64,000 nucleotides of DNA from Alphaproteobacteria bacterium (GTDB lineage Bacteria > Pseudomonadota > Alphaproteobacteria > CALKHQ01), in NCBI GenBank assembly GCA_041396705.1, contig JAWKYB010000014.1, positions 1 through 64,000 of the forward strand, read 5' to 3'. The position numbers and the translations under genes were made by a program. This document shows positions 7,821 through 17,566 of this stretch, one piece after another. Numbering within the stretch: the stretch's first letter is position 1; every line of letters begins with the position of its first letter. The notes under the pieces are model-generated. The model did not search any database, was not told where the DNA came from, and worked only from the letters and a program-made list of their open reading frames with translations.

Positions 7821-10800
7821 TCAGCATCTCGCGTACGTGCAGTTCGTCCGCGGGCATGAGGGGGCGCAGCGGTCCGTCTTGCCGACGGCGCGCATCACGA
7901 CTCGGCACAGCTGGTCCGGGTCGAACGGCTTCTGCAGCAGTCCGTTGGCGCCGCTGATCAGCAAAGAATCCTCGGCGTCGAATGCGGCATGGCCCGACAT
8001 GAATATGATCGGCAGCGACGGGCAAGCCGCGGAAATGCTGCGAACCATCTCGGGCCCGCTCAGGCGTGGCATGCGAACATCCGTCAGCACAAGGTCGATG
8101 CTGTCCCGTTCGCGCTCGAACAGCTCAAGCCCCGCACTGCCGTCTTGGGCTTCAATGACGGTCAGCCCGGCCTCCTCCAGCGTCATCCGGGTCAACGCCA
8201 TGACCGCGGGGTCGTCCTCGACAACGAGGATCTTGGACGCTGCAGCAAAGGCAGCACACTCTTCGGCGGTGGCTTCCGCCCTGCTGTCCCTCCGAGGCGC
8301 AAAGTTGACCGGCAGGTAGAGCGTGAATCGGGTGCCGCGACCCACTTCGCTCTCCACTTCGATGAAGCCGCCGGCCACCTTGGCCGTTCCATAGACGATG
8401 GCGAGACCCAGTCCCGTGCCGCTCCCCATTTCCTTCGTCGTGAAGAACGGCTCGAAGACACGCTTCAGGGTTTCGTCGTTCATGCCGGGTCCGGTGTCGA
8501 CAATGTCGATCGCAATGTGTGGCCCCTCCCGGGCTCCGTCGTGACGCGCCGCCAGCGCCGGCTCGACGTCGACAACCCTGTTGGTCACGGCGATGACGCC
8601 GTCACCGCCCATTGCCTGCGCCGCATTGCGAATCAGATTGACGATCGCCTGTGCCAACTGGGTGGGATCGATCCATGCACTCGCCTCAGGGGCCTCGATA
8701 TCGACATCCAGCCTTACCCCAGGACCGACCATCTGCGACAACATCGACTCCATCTCGACGATGAGCCGGCCGATGGCGACGTTCTCGGCCTTGATCTCGC
8801 CCTTTCGTCCGAAGGCAAGCATCCGCTGGACCAGTTCGGTCGCTATCGATGCGGCCTTCGCGACTTCGTTCAGGCTGTCGACGACACGATCGCGATTGTC
8901 TATGTGGCGCAATGCCATCTGATTGAAGCCGGCAATGACGGTCAGGAAGTTGTTGAATTCATGCGCAACGCCGCTGGTCATCTTGCCCAGCGCGTCCATC
9001 TTCTCCGAGTGCATCAGCCGCTTCTGCGTCTCCAGCTGTTCCGTCAGGTCGCGTATCGCGACGACGCGTGCCGGCACGCCGTTCCAGAAGGCCGACCCTG
9101 CCGTTGCCTCCGCTTGAAAGCTGGAGCCGTCTCGGCGGAGGCAGGTCATGCGATAGCGGGAATCCACCGGCTCGCCCTTGTTGCGCGCACGCAGAGCCCG
9201 AATCATGTCGTGGAACTCGGCCGCGTAGAGCGAGAGGCTGGAATGCCCCACCATCGCCTGCGGGTGGTCGAAGCCGAACAAGGCGCACGCCGCGCGATTG
9301 ACGAACCGGATCTCGTCGTCGACGTGCACGTAGACGGCGTCGGGTGAAAGCTCGAACAGACTGCGGAACAGCGCTTCGCTCTGTTTCAGCTTGGTCTCGG
9401 CGGCGACCCGCTCGCTGACGTCGCGCAGCTGGACGATGATCGCCTGGTCGTTGTGCCACGGTATCAGGCGTCCGGCGCCAAGCACCGTGAATGCGCTACC
9501 GTCCGCGCGCAGGCACTCGACTTCGCAGTTGTAAACCTTCTCCGCGTCAGGGCCGTCGGCAAGCATCCGCTGCCTGATTTCGAGAACCACCGCCCTGCCC
9601 GGCGGCGTGAACAGATCGAGAGCATCGCGGCCGGCAAGATCGTCCGGGCCGCGATAGCCGAACATGCGCGCCATCTCGGGATTGGCGTACACGATCCTTC
9701 CCCCAAGCTGGACGTAGATCGGATCCGGCGACAACTCGACCAGTGCCCGGAACCGCGCCTCGCTCTCGCGCAGGCGTGCTTCGACGTCGACGCGCTGCGT
9801 GATGTCGTGCAGGTTGACGATCGCGCCCTGCACGCCGTCCCACATTGCCGGCCGGCCGACCATCCGCACGCGCAGCGGCGTGCCATCGACACGAACGCAT
9901 GTGATCTCGCATTGCGCCATGTTGTCATCGCTGACCGCTTGGCTGTCCAGCTTGTGACGCAGGCCGAGCAAGGTCTGGTGGTCGTCGGGATGGTAGAGAC
10001 CAAGCGCGGAACTGCCGACCAGCGCCTGTGGGTTTTCGAAACCGAACATATCCGCCATTGCCGCGTTCGCGTAGCAGACCGTATCGCCGACGCGCACGTA
10101 GATCGGCTCCGGCGAAAGCTCGAACAGGCTGCGGAACCGCATCTCGCTTTCGCGCAGTTGCGTCTCGGCAGCCAACCGTCGTGTGAGGTCATGCATGTTC
10201 ACGATGGCGGCCTGCATGCCGTCCCACGTCACGGGGCGGCCGACGACGTAGACGCGCAACTCGGACCCGTCGGCCCGCAACGCGGTCACCTCGCAACAGC
10301 TCTGGCCGGTCTCGTCGGGCGGCCCACTGTCCATGCGCTCGCGCACGCCACACATCAGCTCGCGATCGCGCGGGTGAAAGAGGTTCGAGGTGGAAAGCCC
10401 GCCATCGCCTTCGCCGTCGCATAGCCGAACAGCTTGGCCATCGCCTTGTTGGCGCAGACGATCCTGTCACGAACTCGGACATAGATCGGCTCCGGCGACG
10501 CATCGAACACGCTGCGGAAGCGCAGCTCGCTCTCACGCAGCAAACGCCGCGCCGCCCTCTGCTCGGTCACGTCCTTGGCGATGACAAGGATTGCAGCCGC
10601 GCCCTTCCACAAGACCGGGTGGCCCGTGCACTCCAGGTCCATCGACGCGCCATTCGGGCGGACAAGCCGGACCTCGAACGCACGCAAGCGCGAAATGCCT
10701 CGCCTGACCCTGGTACGCAGAGCCGCCAGCCGCCGGCGACTGGCCACATCCAGCATCGGCGATATGTCCTTCCCGACCAGATGCCCGGCTTCGGTCGCTC

Positions 10801-11074
10801 CGGCGAGGCGCAGCATTGTCGAATTGGCAAACGCGATTGTGTCGCCAACGATCACAAATGCGGCGTCCGGGTTCGCGTCGAGCAGGTGTCCGGCGTCGGC
10901 CAGACCTGCGCCGTCGAGACCCTCATCTTTGCCCGGCGCATTCTGATGCCGACGCGCCCGTACCGGAGCGGCCGGATGTGCAACAAGGCGCGACCGATTC
11001 TTGCTCGTCAACTCAGGCGCGCCGGAACCCGACCCCGGCTCCGGAAGCAGCATCGCCTTTTTCGACACCGGCAT
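7821..11074 (-). pseudogene. soluble hybrid histidine kinase with five PAS domains, interrupted by one frameshift
   Basis: Restoring one base gives a protein of about 1084 residues: five tandem PAS domains (units contain SPEPIYVRVGD-like cores), a HisKA/HATPase pair (H-box GVAHEFNNFLTVI, G-boxes DTGPGMND and GTGLGLAIVYG) and a C-terminal receiver (VVEDDP, VLTDVRMP, QKPFDP). There are no membrane segments, so it should sense in the cytoplasm. The break lies in PAS 2 at about 10394-10399: FGYATAKAMAG is in one frame and STSNLFHPRDRELMCG in the next, with one base missing. Both halves are otherwise intact, so an assembly indel is as likely as a true mutation. The start at 11074 is tentative. Its paralogue lies upstream at 11288-13640. 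Confidence 0.82.
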
Positions 11075-11095
11075 TTGTAAATTGATCCAGGGACG

Positions 11096-11113
11096 TGTAA
11101 TACACGGATTACA
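11096..11113. promoter_or_regulatory. inverted repeat TGTAAT-N6-ATTACA
   Basis: A perfect 6-6-6 inverted repeat in the AT-rich gap between the two hybrid kinase genes, 22 nt upstream of the first possible start of the downstream kinase. More TGTAA/TTACA half-sites lie nearby (around 11075-11079, 11162-11166 and 11180-11184). This is a plausible operator or promoter region; the regulator is unknown. Confidence 0.4.
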
Positions 11114-11287
11114 ATTGGACCATCCCAGTGAATCGTTGGTTAATTGCAAGAATTGCGCATTTTACAATCTTAATGAGTGTTACATGAACGCCGATGGCCC
11201 CGGCTGCGAACCGTACTTCACAAGGTGTCGCCCCTGCGACGCGGCTCGCCTGGCTGAGCAGCCAGGGCGCAGCGGACCTGCCGCCCG

Positions 11288-13640
11288 TCACCTGCGTATG
11301 AGCAGGGTGCCGATCGTGGCGCACAGATCGTCGGGATCGAACGGCTTGGGCATGAACACGGCCCGGCCGTCGAGGCAAGGTCGCCGGCGTCGTCGAACTC
11401 GGCGTGGCCCGACATGAACACCACCTTCAGGTCGGCGTGTCGCGCGCGCAGACGATCGGCCAGCTCCGGCCCGTTCATCTCCGGCATGGCCACGTCGGTC
11501 AGCAGCAGATCGATCCGGTCCGGGGCTGCCTCGAACGCCGCGAGCGCATCGCGGCCGTTCGCGGCGGGCACCACGTCGTAGCCGGCTTCTTCCAGCGCCA
11601 TCTGCGCCAGCGCCAGCACCGAGGGCTTGTCCTCCGCGACCAGGATGGTGCCGCAACCGACACCGCGCCGGCGCACCGCTTCCGGCACCGCGGGCTCCCT
11701 GCGGGCGCTCTCGACCTCCGGCAGGAAGATGCGGAAGCAGGTCCCCTCGCCCATGGTGCTTTCGACGTCGATGAAGCCGCCGGCGGCCTTGACCAGGCCA
11801 TAGACCACCGAAAGGCCGAGCCCGGTGCCTTCGGCCGACTTCTTCGTGGTGAAGAAGGGCTCGAAGATGTGGCCGAGCACGTCGGGCTCGATTCCGGTGC
11901 CGGTATCGCTCACCGACGTGACCACATAGCGACCCGGCTTGGCGTCCGGGTTGCGCCGGGCCGCCGCCTGGTCCAGCTCCGTCACGGCACAGACGATCGA
12001 CAGGTCGCCGCCGTCCGGCATCGCGTGCATCGCGTTGATCGCCATGTTCAAGACGGCCTGGGTGAACTGGTGGCGGTCGATCTGCACCTGGGCGCCGTCG
12101 TCGTTCGCCTCGACGCGCAGACGCACCTTGTCGCCCAGCATCGGCGTCAGCATCGAGCGCACGTCGGCCAGTTGCCCGCCGATGCTCACGATCTCGAATG
12201 CGGCCTCGTTCTTCCGCCCGAACGCCAGCATCCGCTGGGTCAGGGCCGACGCCACCTTCGTCGCCTTCATCACCTCGGCCAGACAGCTGGCGACGCGCTT
12301 CGCATCGCTCGGATCGCGTTGCGCCATGTGTGCAAAGCCGGAGATGACGGTCAGGAAGTTGTTGAACTCGTGGGCGATGCCGCCGGTCATCTTGCCGAGG
12401 GCGTCCATGCGCTGGGCATGATAGAGTTGCTGCTCGGTCGCCAGCCGCTCGGTCAGGTCGCGCACCACGATCAGCCGGGCCGCCGAGTTGTTCCAGAGCA
12501 GATGCAGACCCAGGGTCTCGACGACGAATTGCGAGCCGTCGGCCCGAAGGCAGCGCAGCTTGTGCCAGATCGGACGGGTCTCGTCGTCGTATTGGCGCCG
12601 CAACTCGACGATGCGCTCCTGATCCTCCTGGATGTAGAGCGACAGGTCGGAGCGGCCGACCATGTCGTCCGGATTCTGGAAGCCGAACCAGCGCGCGACG
12701 GTCGGATTGGCGAACATGATGGTGTCGTCGACGTGGATATAGATCCCGTCCGGCGAGTGGTCGATCACATGGCGCAGCCGTGCCTCGCTCTGCGCAGCTG
12801 GCGCTCATGTTCGATGCGCTCGCTGATGTCGCGCAGGTTGACCACGATCGCCTCGCGGCCCTCCCAGCGCACGTTGCGAGCAGCCGCCTGGGCGGTGAAC
12901 ATGGTGCCGTCGCGGTGCAGGCACAGGGCTTCGATCCGCGAGGTGAACTTGCCGGTGTCCGTGCGCGTCGGCATCGACTTCCGCGCCTCGAGGATCGTCG
13001 CACGCGTGCTGGGATGATAAAGCGCCAGCACCGAGTGGCCGATCATGTCTTGCGGCCGGTCGAAGCCGAACATCTGGGCCATCGCCGGGTTGGCGAACAG
13101 CAGCCGGTCGTTTGCATGCACATAGAAGGCGTCGGGAAAGCCCTCCAGCAACCCGCGCAGATTGGCCTCGCTCTCGCGCAGCCGGTTCTCGGCGCGCATG
13201 CGCTCGCTGACGTCGCGCACGAAAACGAGGACGGCGCGATAACCTTCCCATTCGATCTCGACGCCGGTCGATTCGACGTCGGTCTCGCCGCCGTCCAGGC
13301 GCTGCAGACGGAACTGGAACAGCGAAGCGGTGCGGCCGTCGGCGCGGATCTGACGCCGCGCCTCGACCAGGCGGCCGCGTGCCTCCGGCGTCAGAAACGC
13401 CGAGGCACGACGCCCGACAATGTCCTCCACGCGCCGCGCGCCGGCCATGCGCACGGTCGCATCGTTGGCGTAGACGATGATGTCGTCGACATGGACGTAG
13501 GCCGCATCGAGACTGAAATCGAGCATGCGACGAAACGGCGAACTGGCCGCCTCGTCCGACATGGCATAGCCGGGTTGCACCTCTTCCGGCTCATCGAGAA
13601 ACGCGATGACGTCGCCGTCCTCTTCCAGATCCATAGACAT
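11288..13640 (-). pseudogene. soluble hybrid histidine kinase with three PAS domains, interrupted by two frameshifts
   Basis: With two bases restored the product is about 784 residues: three PAS domains (cores AAYVHVDDIIVYAN, AFYVHANDRLLFAN and GIYIHVDDTIMFAN), HisKA/HATPase (GIAHEFNNFLTVI, DTGTGIEPD, GTGLGLSVVYG) and a receiver (LLTDVAMPE, MPKPFDPDD). Break 1 is at 12790-12791, between RQLRR and SEARLRH. Break 2 is at about 11366-11367 in the receiver, between GDLASTA and RAVFMPKPF. Each is a single missing base, after which the expected domain continues in the new frame up to the stop at 11288. It is a close paralogue of the neighbouring kinase, probably from tandem duplication. The start ATG at 13640 is tentative. 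Confidence 0.82.
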
Positions 13641-13982
13641 CAGCCGACTGGGCCTATTCGTGCTAACGGGACAGGGGCGCACCTGGGGACGAGCGGGTGC
13701 CGACACCCAGAATAGTCACAGAGCGTTAATCGATACTTTAAGTTGTATCGGGGGCGGCCATGACGCACCGGAACCGGCCGGCCACACGGTCGTATGCACT
13801 CGCGTCACGGAAGACCGTCCGCCGCGTGATGCACCCCGTCAGAATCCGCTTTCGGGCGCGTCGCATTCGACTAACATCCCGCTGCCGGCGCAAACGGCAG
13901 GGCCCGCACGGGATGCCATCTGCGGCTGGCGGCCCGGGTCCGGAGCAGGCCCGACGCGGCGACGGCGCAAGGGAGGGTGTCG

Positions 13983-15407
13983 ATGGCGGCGATTTCGGCC
14001 CGGTTACGCAATGGCGGCGCGATCGCCATCGCAGACGATGCGCTTGCGGCGCTGGCGGCAGCGCTGCGCGGAAGCGTCGCGCTGCCCGGCGCTGGCGCCT
14101 ATGACGAGGCCCGCACGCTGTGGAACGGCATGTTCGACCGCCGCCCGGCCTTCGCCGTCCGCGCCAGCGGTGTCGGCGACGTGATCGCGGCGGTCGCCTT
14201 CGCCCGACGCCATGACCTGCTGCTGACGATCCGCGGCGGCGGACACCAGATCGCCGGCCACGCCGTCGCCGACGACGCCATGCTGCTGGACCTGTCGCCG
14301 ATGCGCTCTGTCCGCGTCGATCCGATCGTGCACCGTGCGCGCGCGGAGCCCGGGGTGACACTCGGCGATCTGGACCGCGAGACCCAGGCGTTCGGGCTGG
14401 CCGCCTCGACCGGCATCAACTCGACGACCGGCATCGCCGGGCTGACCCTCGGCGGCGGCTACGGCTGGCTGACGCGCAGGCACGGCATGACCATCGACAA
14501 CCTGACCGCGGCCGACCTGGTGACCGCCGACGGCGCGTTCGTCCAGGCGAGCGCGGCGCAGAATGCCGACCTGTTCTGGGCGATCCGCGGCGGCGGCGGC
14601 AACTTCGGCGTGGTCACCTCTTTCGAGTTCGCGCTGCAGCCGGTCGGCCCGCAGGTGGTCGCGGGCCTGATCATCCACCCGATCGCGGATGCGCCGGCGC
14701 TGTTGCGCGCCTATCGCGCGCTGGCGGCGCAGGCTTCGGATGCGTTGACCGTCTGGGCAGTGCTGCGCGCCGCCCCGCCGCTGCCGTTCATCCCGGAGGC
14801 GGCGCACGGCCTGCCGATGCTGGCCTTCGCGGTCTGCCACTGCGGCGACCCGGCCGAGGCGGAACGCGAACTGGCGGCCCTGCGCGCGCTGGGCACGCCG
14901 CTCGGCAGCGCGCTCGGTCCGCAGCCCTATGTCGCCTGGCAGTCGTTGTTCGACCCGATGGCGGCGGCCGGTGCTCGCAACTACTGGAAAAGCAACGATT
15001 TCGCCAGCCTGTCCGACGAGCTGATCGACAGCCTGGTCGCGGCGGCACAGGCGATGCCGGGGCCGGAGTGCGACATCTACATCGCCCAGGTCGGCGGCGC
15101 GATGGCGCGGGTTCCTGCCGAGGACACCGCCTATCCGCAACGCGATGCGCACTACATGGTCAACTTCCATACCCGCTGGCGCGATCCGGCGGACGACGCC
15201 CGCTTCGTCGGCTGGACCCGCGACCTGTTCGCCAGAACCGCGCCGCACGCCATCGGCAGCGTCTACGTCAACTTCATGCCGGAGGACGACGAGGCGCGGG
15301 TCGCCGGCGCCTATGGCGCCAACATGGCCCGCCTGGCCGCGATCAAGCGCCGCTGGGACCCGGACAACTTTTTCCGGGCCAATCACAACATCAGGCCGGC
15401 CGGGTAG
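13983..15407 (+). CDS. FAD-linked oxidoreductase of the berberine-bridge (BBE-like) family
   Basis: 474 residues. The N-terminal FAD_binding_4 (PCMH) domain contains IRGGGHQIAGH, whose His is the usual covalent FAD attachment site, followed by GIAGLTLGGGYGWLTRRHG. The second, Cys-type FAD anchor seen in plant BBE enzymes is not evident, so flavin attachment is likely single. The C-terminal BBE motif is RRWDPDNFFRANHNI. The ATG at 13983 follows GGGAGG at 13971-13976; a GTG two codons earlier overlaps that site. Substrates in this family include sugars and alkaloids; the substrate here is unknown. Confidence 0.88.
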   Translation: MAAISARLRNGGAIAIADDALAALAAALRGSVALPGAGAYDEARTLWNGMFDRRPAFAVRASGVGDVIAAVAFARRHDLLLTIRGGGHQIAGHAVADDAMLLDLSPMRSVRVDPIVHRARAEPGVTLGDLDRETQAFGLAASTGINSTTGIAGLTLGGGYGWLTRRHGMTIDNLTAADLVTADGAFVQASAAQNADLFWAIRGGGGNFGVVTSFEFALQPVGPQVVAGLIIHPIADAPALLRAYRALAAQASDALTVWAVLRAAPPLPFIPEAAHGLPMLAFAVCHCGDPAEAERELAALRALGTPLGSALGPQPYVAWQSLFDPMAAAGARNYWKSNDFASLSDELIDSLVAAAQAMPGPECDIYIAQVGGAMARVPAEDTAYPQRDAHYMVNFHTRWRDPADDARFVGWTRDLFARTAPHAIGSVYVNFMPEDDEARVAGAYGANMARLAAIKRRWDPDNFFRANHNIRPAG

Positions 15408-15439
15408 CCGCCGGTCAGTCCTGCGGGCTGGAAGGGGGA

Positions 15440-15516
15440 TGGTGGCGGATCAGGGACTCGAACCCCGGACACATGGATTATGATTCCACTGCTCTAACCG
15501 ACTGAGCTAATCCGCC
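15440..15516 (-). tRNA. tRNA-Met (anticodon CAT), elongator type
   Basis: A complete 77-nt cloverleaf on the minus strand. The acceptor GGCGGAT pairs with ATCCGCC, followed by discriminator A and an encoded CCA. The D arm is GCTC/GAGC, the anticodon stem GTGGA/TCCAT encloses the loop ATCATAA (anticodon CAT), and the T arm CGGGG/CCCTG encloses TTCGAGT. Initiator features (C-A mismatch at 1-72, three G-C pairs under the anticodon) are absent. A CAT tRNA read as Ile2 by lysidine modification cannot be fully excluded, but the sequence looks like elongator tRNA-Met. Confidence 0.93.
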
Positions 15517-15665
15517 CCATGCGAGGGCCGATGAGATAATGCGCCGATCATGGCGCTGTCAAGGCCGCGGCGCGGTGCGCGCGCCGCAACCGAATCATCA
15601 TCGCGGCGTCATCCGACCGCAAGACAGCATCGGCAGCGTGCGGGCCTCTCGGCTCGAGCAGTGGA

Positions 15666-16482
15666 ATGGCGGCAATGCAACCATTCCATCCCCGCCACAG
15701 ACTGACCCGCCGCGGCTTCCGGCGCGCTGGCCGGCATCGGCGCCTGCCTTGTCGCCTCGCCGGCGATCGTGCGTGCCCAGGCCTCGATCGCGATGCTCAG
15801 CCACGGGCTGCAGTCGGGCGATGTCGGCACCGACAGCGCGGTGAGCTGGGTCCGCGCCGACCGCGAGGCCCGCATGCTGGTGGAGCTGTCGACCACCGAG
15901 AGCCTCGCCGAGGCCCAGCGCCTGCGCGCCCCGGCGATGCTGCCCGACAGCGACGACACAGCCAAGATGGATCTGGGCGACCTGCCGGCCGGCCAACGCA
16001 TGTTCTATCGCGTCAGCCTGAAGAGCCTGGCCAACGGCGACGGCGCCCCGCGCAGCGAGTTCGACATCGTCGAGCTGCTGAAGTTCATCTAGGACAGCGC
16101 GATCGAGAACGTGGTCTGGCTGACCGCCGACGTCCACTACACCGCGGCGCACTACTACGACCCGAACCAGGCCCGGTTCCGTGACTTCACGCCGTTCTGG
16201 GAGTTCGTGACGGGCCCGCTCAATGCCGGCACCTTCGGCCCGAACGACATGGACAACACCTTCGGGCCGCAGGTGATGTTCTCGAAACACCCGAGCGAGG
16301 AACAGGGGGTCAACCTGCCGCCGTCGGCCGGGCTGCAATTCTTCGGCCATGTCCGCATCGACGGCGCCAGCCAGACGATGACGGTGACGCTGAACGACAT
16401 CGAGGGCCCCAATCTCTATGCCGTCGAGCTGGAACCGCAGCGCGGCCGGCCCGGACCGGTCTGGCGCCAGGCCAGCCTCTGA
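15666..16482 (+). pseudogene. alkaline phosphatase D (PhoD-like) remnant
   Basis: Only the two ends of a PhoD-type phosphodiesterase/phosphatase remain. The N-terminal part has a Tat motif (TRRGF), then a frameshift near 15719-15721, after which the hydrophobic signal GACLVASPAIVRAQA and the start of the PhoD N-domain (LSHGLQSGDV) follow. The metal-binding centre, some 200-250 residues, is deleted. The frame rejoins just before VVWLTADVHYTAAHYYDPN, with an in-frame TAG at 16090-16092 at the junction. The C-terminus then runs intact to 16482. A signal-peptide frameshift, a stop and an internal deletion together show real decay. It lies 149 nt from the tRNA gene. Confidence 0.85.
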
Positions 16483-16655
16483 CATCGGCGCCGGGGCCGG
16501 GGCCCGGGTGCGGCCCGGGCCGCGGTTTCGCCCCCACCCTTCCGATTGCTTAACGCTTCTCGCCTAGTCTCCCCCGCGCACTCCGATGGTCGCGCGGCCG
16601 TCGCGGGTTGGCATCGATGCATGGCCGTAGCGGTGCACACAGGGGGACGGACATC

Positions 16656-16985
16656 GTGAGAAGTCGCACATCGCGCCTGCTTGGCCTGGTCCTGCTCGCC
16701 GGGTTCCTGCTCTGGCGGATTGCCGGCATGCCGGGGCTGAGCGGCGGCGAGGCAGGCGGGCTCGGTTCGGCCGGCTTCATCGGCCAGGAGCTGGAGAACG
16801 CGGCGGCGGCCGTGCAGGCCAACCACGACACCCGTACCGGGCCCGCCATCCACCATGTCGACCGGGCAGAAGCGGACGCCGCCGGGCGGGGCGACGGCGT
16901 GGGCGTGGTGCGCGCGGGCCAGCAGGCCCTGCCGGCCGACACGGAATCCATGATCGGCCGCGCCACGGTCAGGCGCGGGCAATAG
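16656..16985 (+). CDS. small membrane-anchored or secreted protein of unknown function
   Basis: 109 residues starting at GTG, 9 nt after AGGGGG (16641-16646). Residues about 5-20 (SRLLGLVLLAGFLLWRIAG) form a signal anchor with a basic start. The rest is polar, Gly/Ala-rich and probably periplasmic, with no recognisable domain. The N-terminus resembles that of the next gene (hydrophobic helix ending in WR), which suggests a loosely related pair. No family was recognised; the small size and GC-rich setting leave some doubt that it is a gene. Confidence 0.5.
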   Translation: MRSRTSRLLGLVLLAGFLLWRIAGMPGLSGGEAGGLGSAGFIGQELENAAAAVQANHDTRTGPAIHHVDRAEADAAGRGDGVGVVRAGQQALPADTESMIGRATVRRGQ

Positions 16986-17093
16986 CCCCGCCGGCCGCTT
17001 CACCCGTCGCGGGGCGGCGGCCGCCGGCGCCAATTTGTTAACGGGCCCGCCCCTATCCTGGTGCCGTTACCAACCGCGACCGGAGCGAGCCCG

Positions 17094-17552
17094 ATGCGAC
17101 GCTGGCACTTCAAGCTGATCGGCCTGGCCATCTCGCTGGTGCTGGTGGCGTGGCGCACCGGTTACATCCAGCTGCCCTTCGGACCGGAGCCCGGCGACGG
17201 CTGGACCATCGCCACCGCGGGCGCAGCGTCGGATGGCGACGCAGCCGGCGCCGGCTTCGGCCCGTTCGGCGCGGTGCCGCAACAGGGTCAGGTCGACCTT
17301 TCCGCCATGCTGGACCGGGTCGCGTCGATGCTGGACCAGTCGGCCGCAGCGCCCCAGCGTCAGCCGGCGGCGGCAGCGGAGATGGTGCGTGTGGCCGAAT
17401 GCGTCGGCGACCTTGACGGCGCAACGACCTGTCCGGCAGCCGACCAGCCGGCTGCCCGGGCCGGCGGCACGCCGGCATTGCCGGTGGTGGTCGGCGGCGG
17501 CAACGCCAGCAACCAGGCAGCAGGCGTCACGGTCTTCCGTCCGCGCCGCTGA
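17094..17552 (+). CDS. small membrane-anchored protein of unknown function
   Basis: 152 residues from an ATG following GGAGCGAG. A single hydrophobic segment (LIGLAISLVLVAWRTG, residues about 8-23) is followed by an Ala/Gly/Pro-rich, low-complexity tail with two cysteines (VAECVGDLDGATTCPA). The arrangement mirrors the preceding small gene: basic N-terminus, hydrophobic helix ending in WR, disordered periplasmic tail. It ends 14 nt before the convergent secreted-protein gene. No family was recognised. Confidence 0.55.
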   Translation: MRRWHFKLIGLAISLVLVAWRTGYIQLPFGPEPGDGWTIATAGAASDGDAAGAGFGPFGAVPQQGQVDLSAMLDRVASMLDQSAAAPQRQPAAAAEMVRVAECVGDLDGATTCPAADQPAARAGGTPALPVVVGGGNASNQAAGVTVFRPRR

Positions 17553-17566
17553 CCCGTCCGCGGCGG

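Noticed and set aside
15440..15516. tRNA gene as integration site of a mobile element
   Set aside because: No integrase, no direct repeat of the tRNA 3' end and no phage genes were seen nearby.
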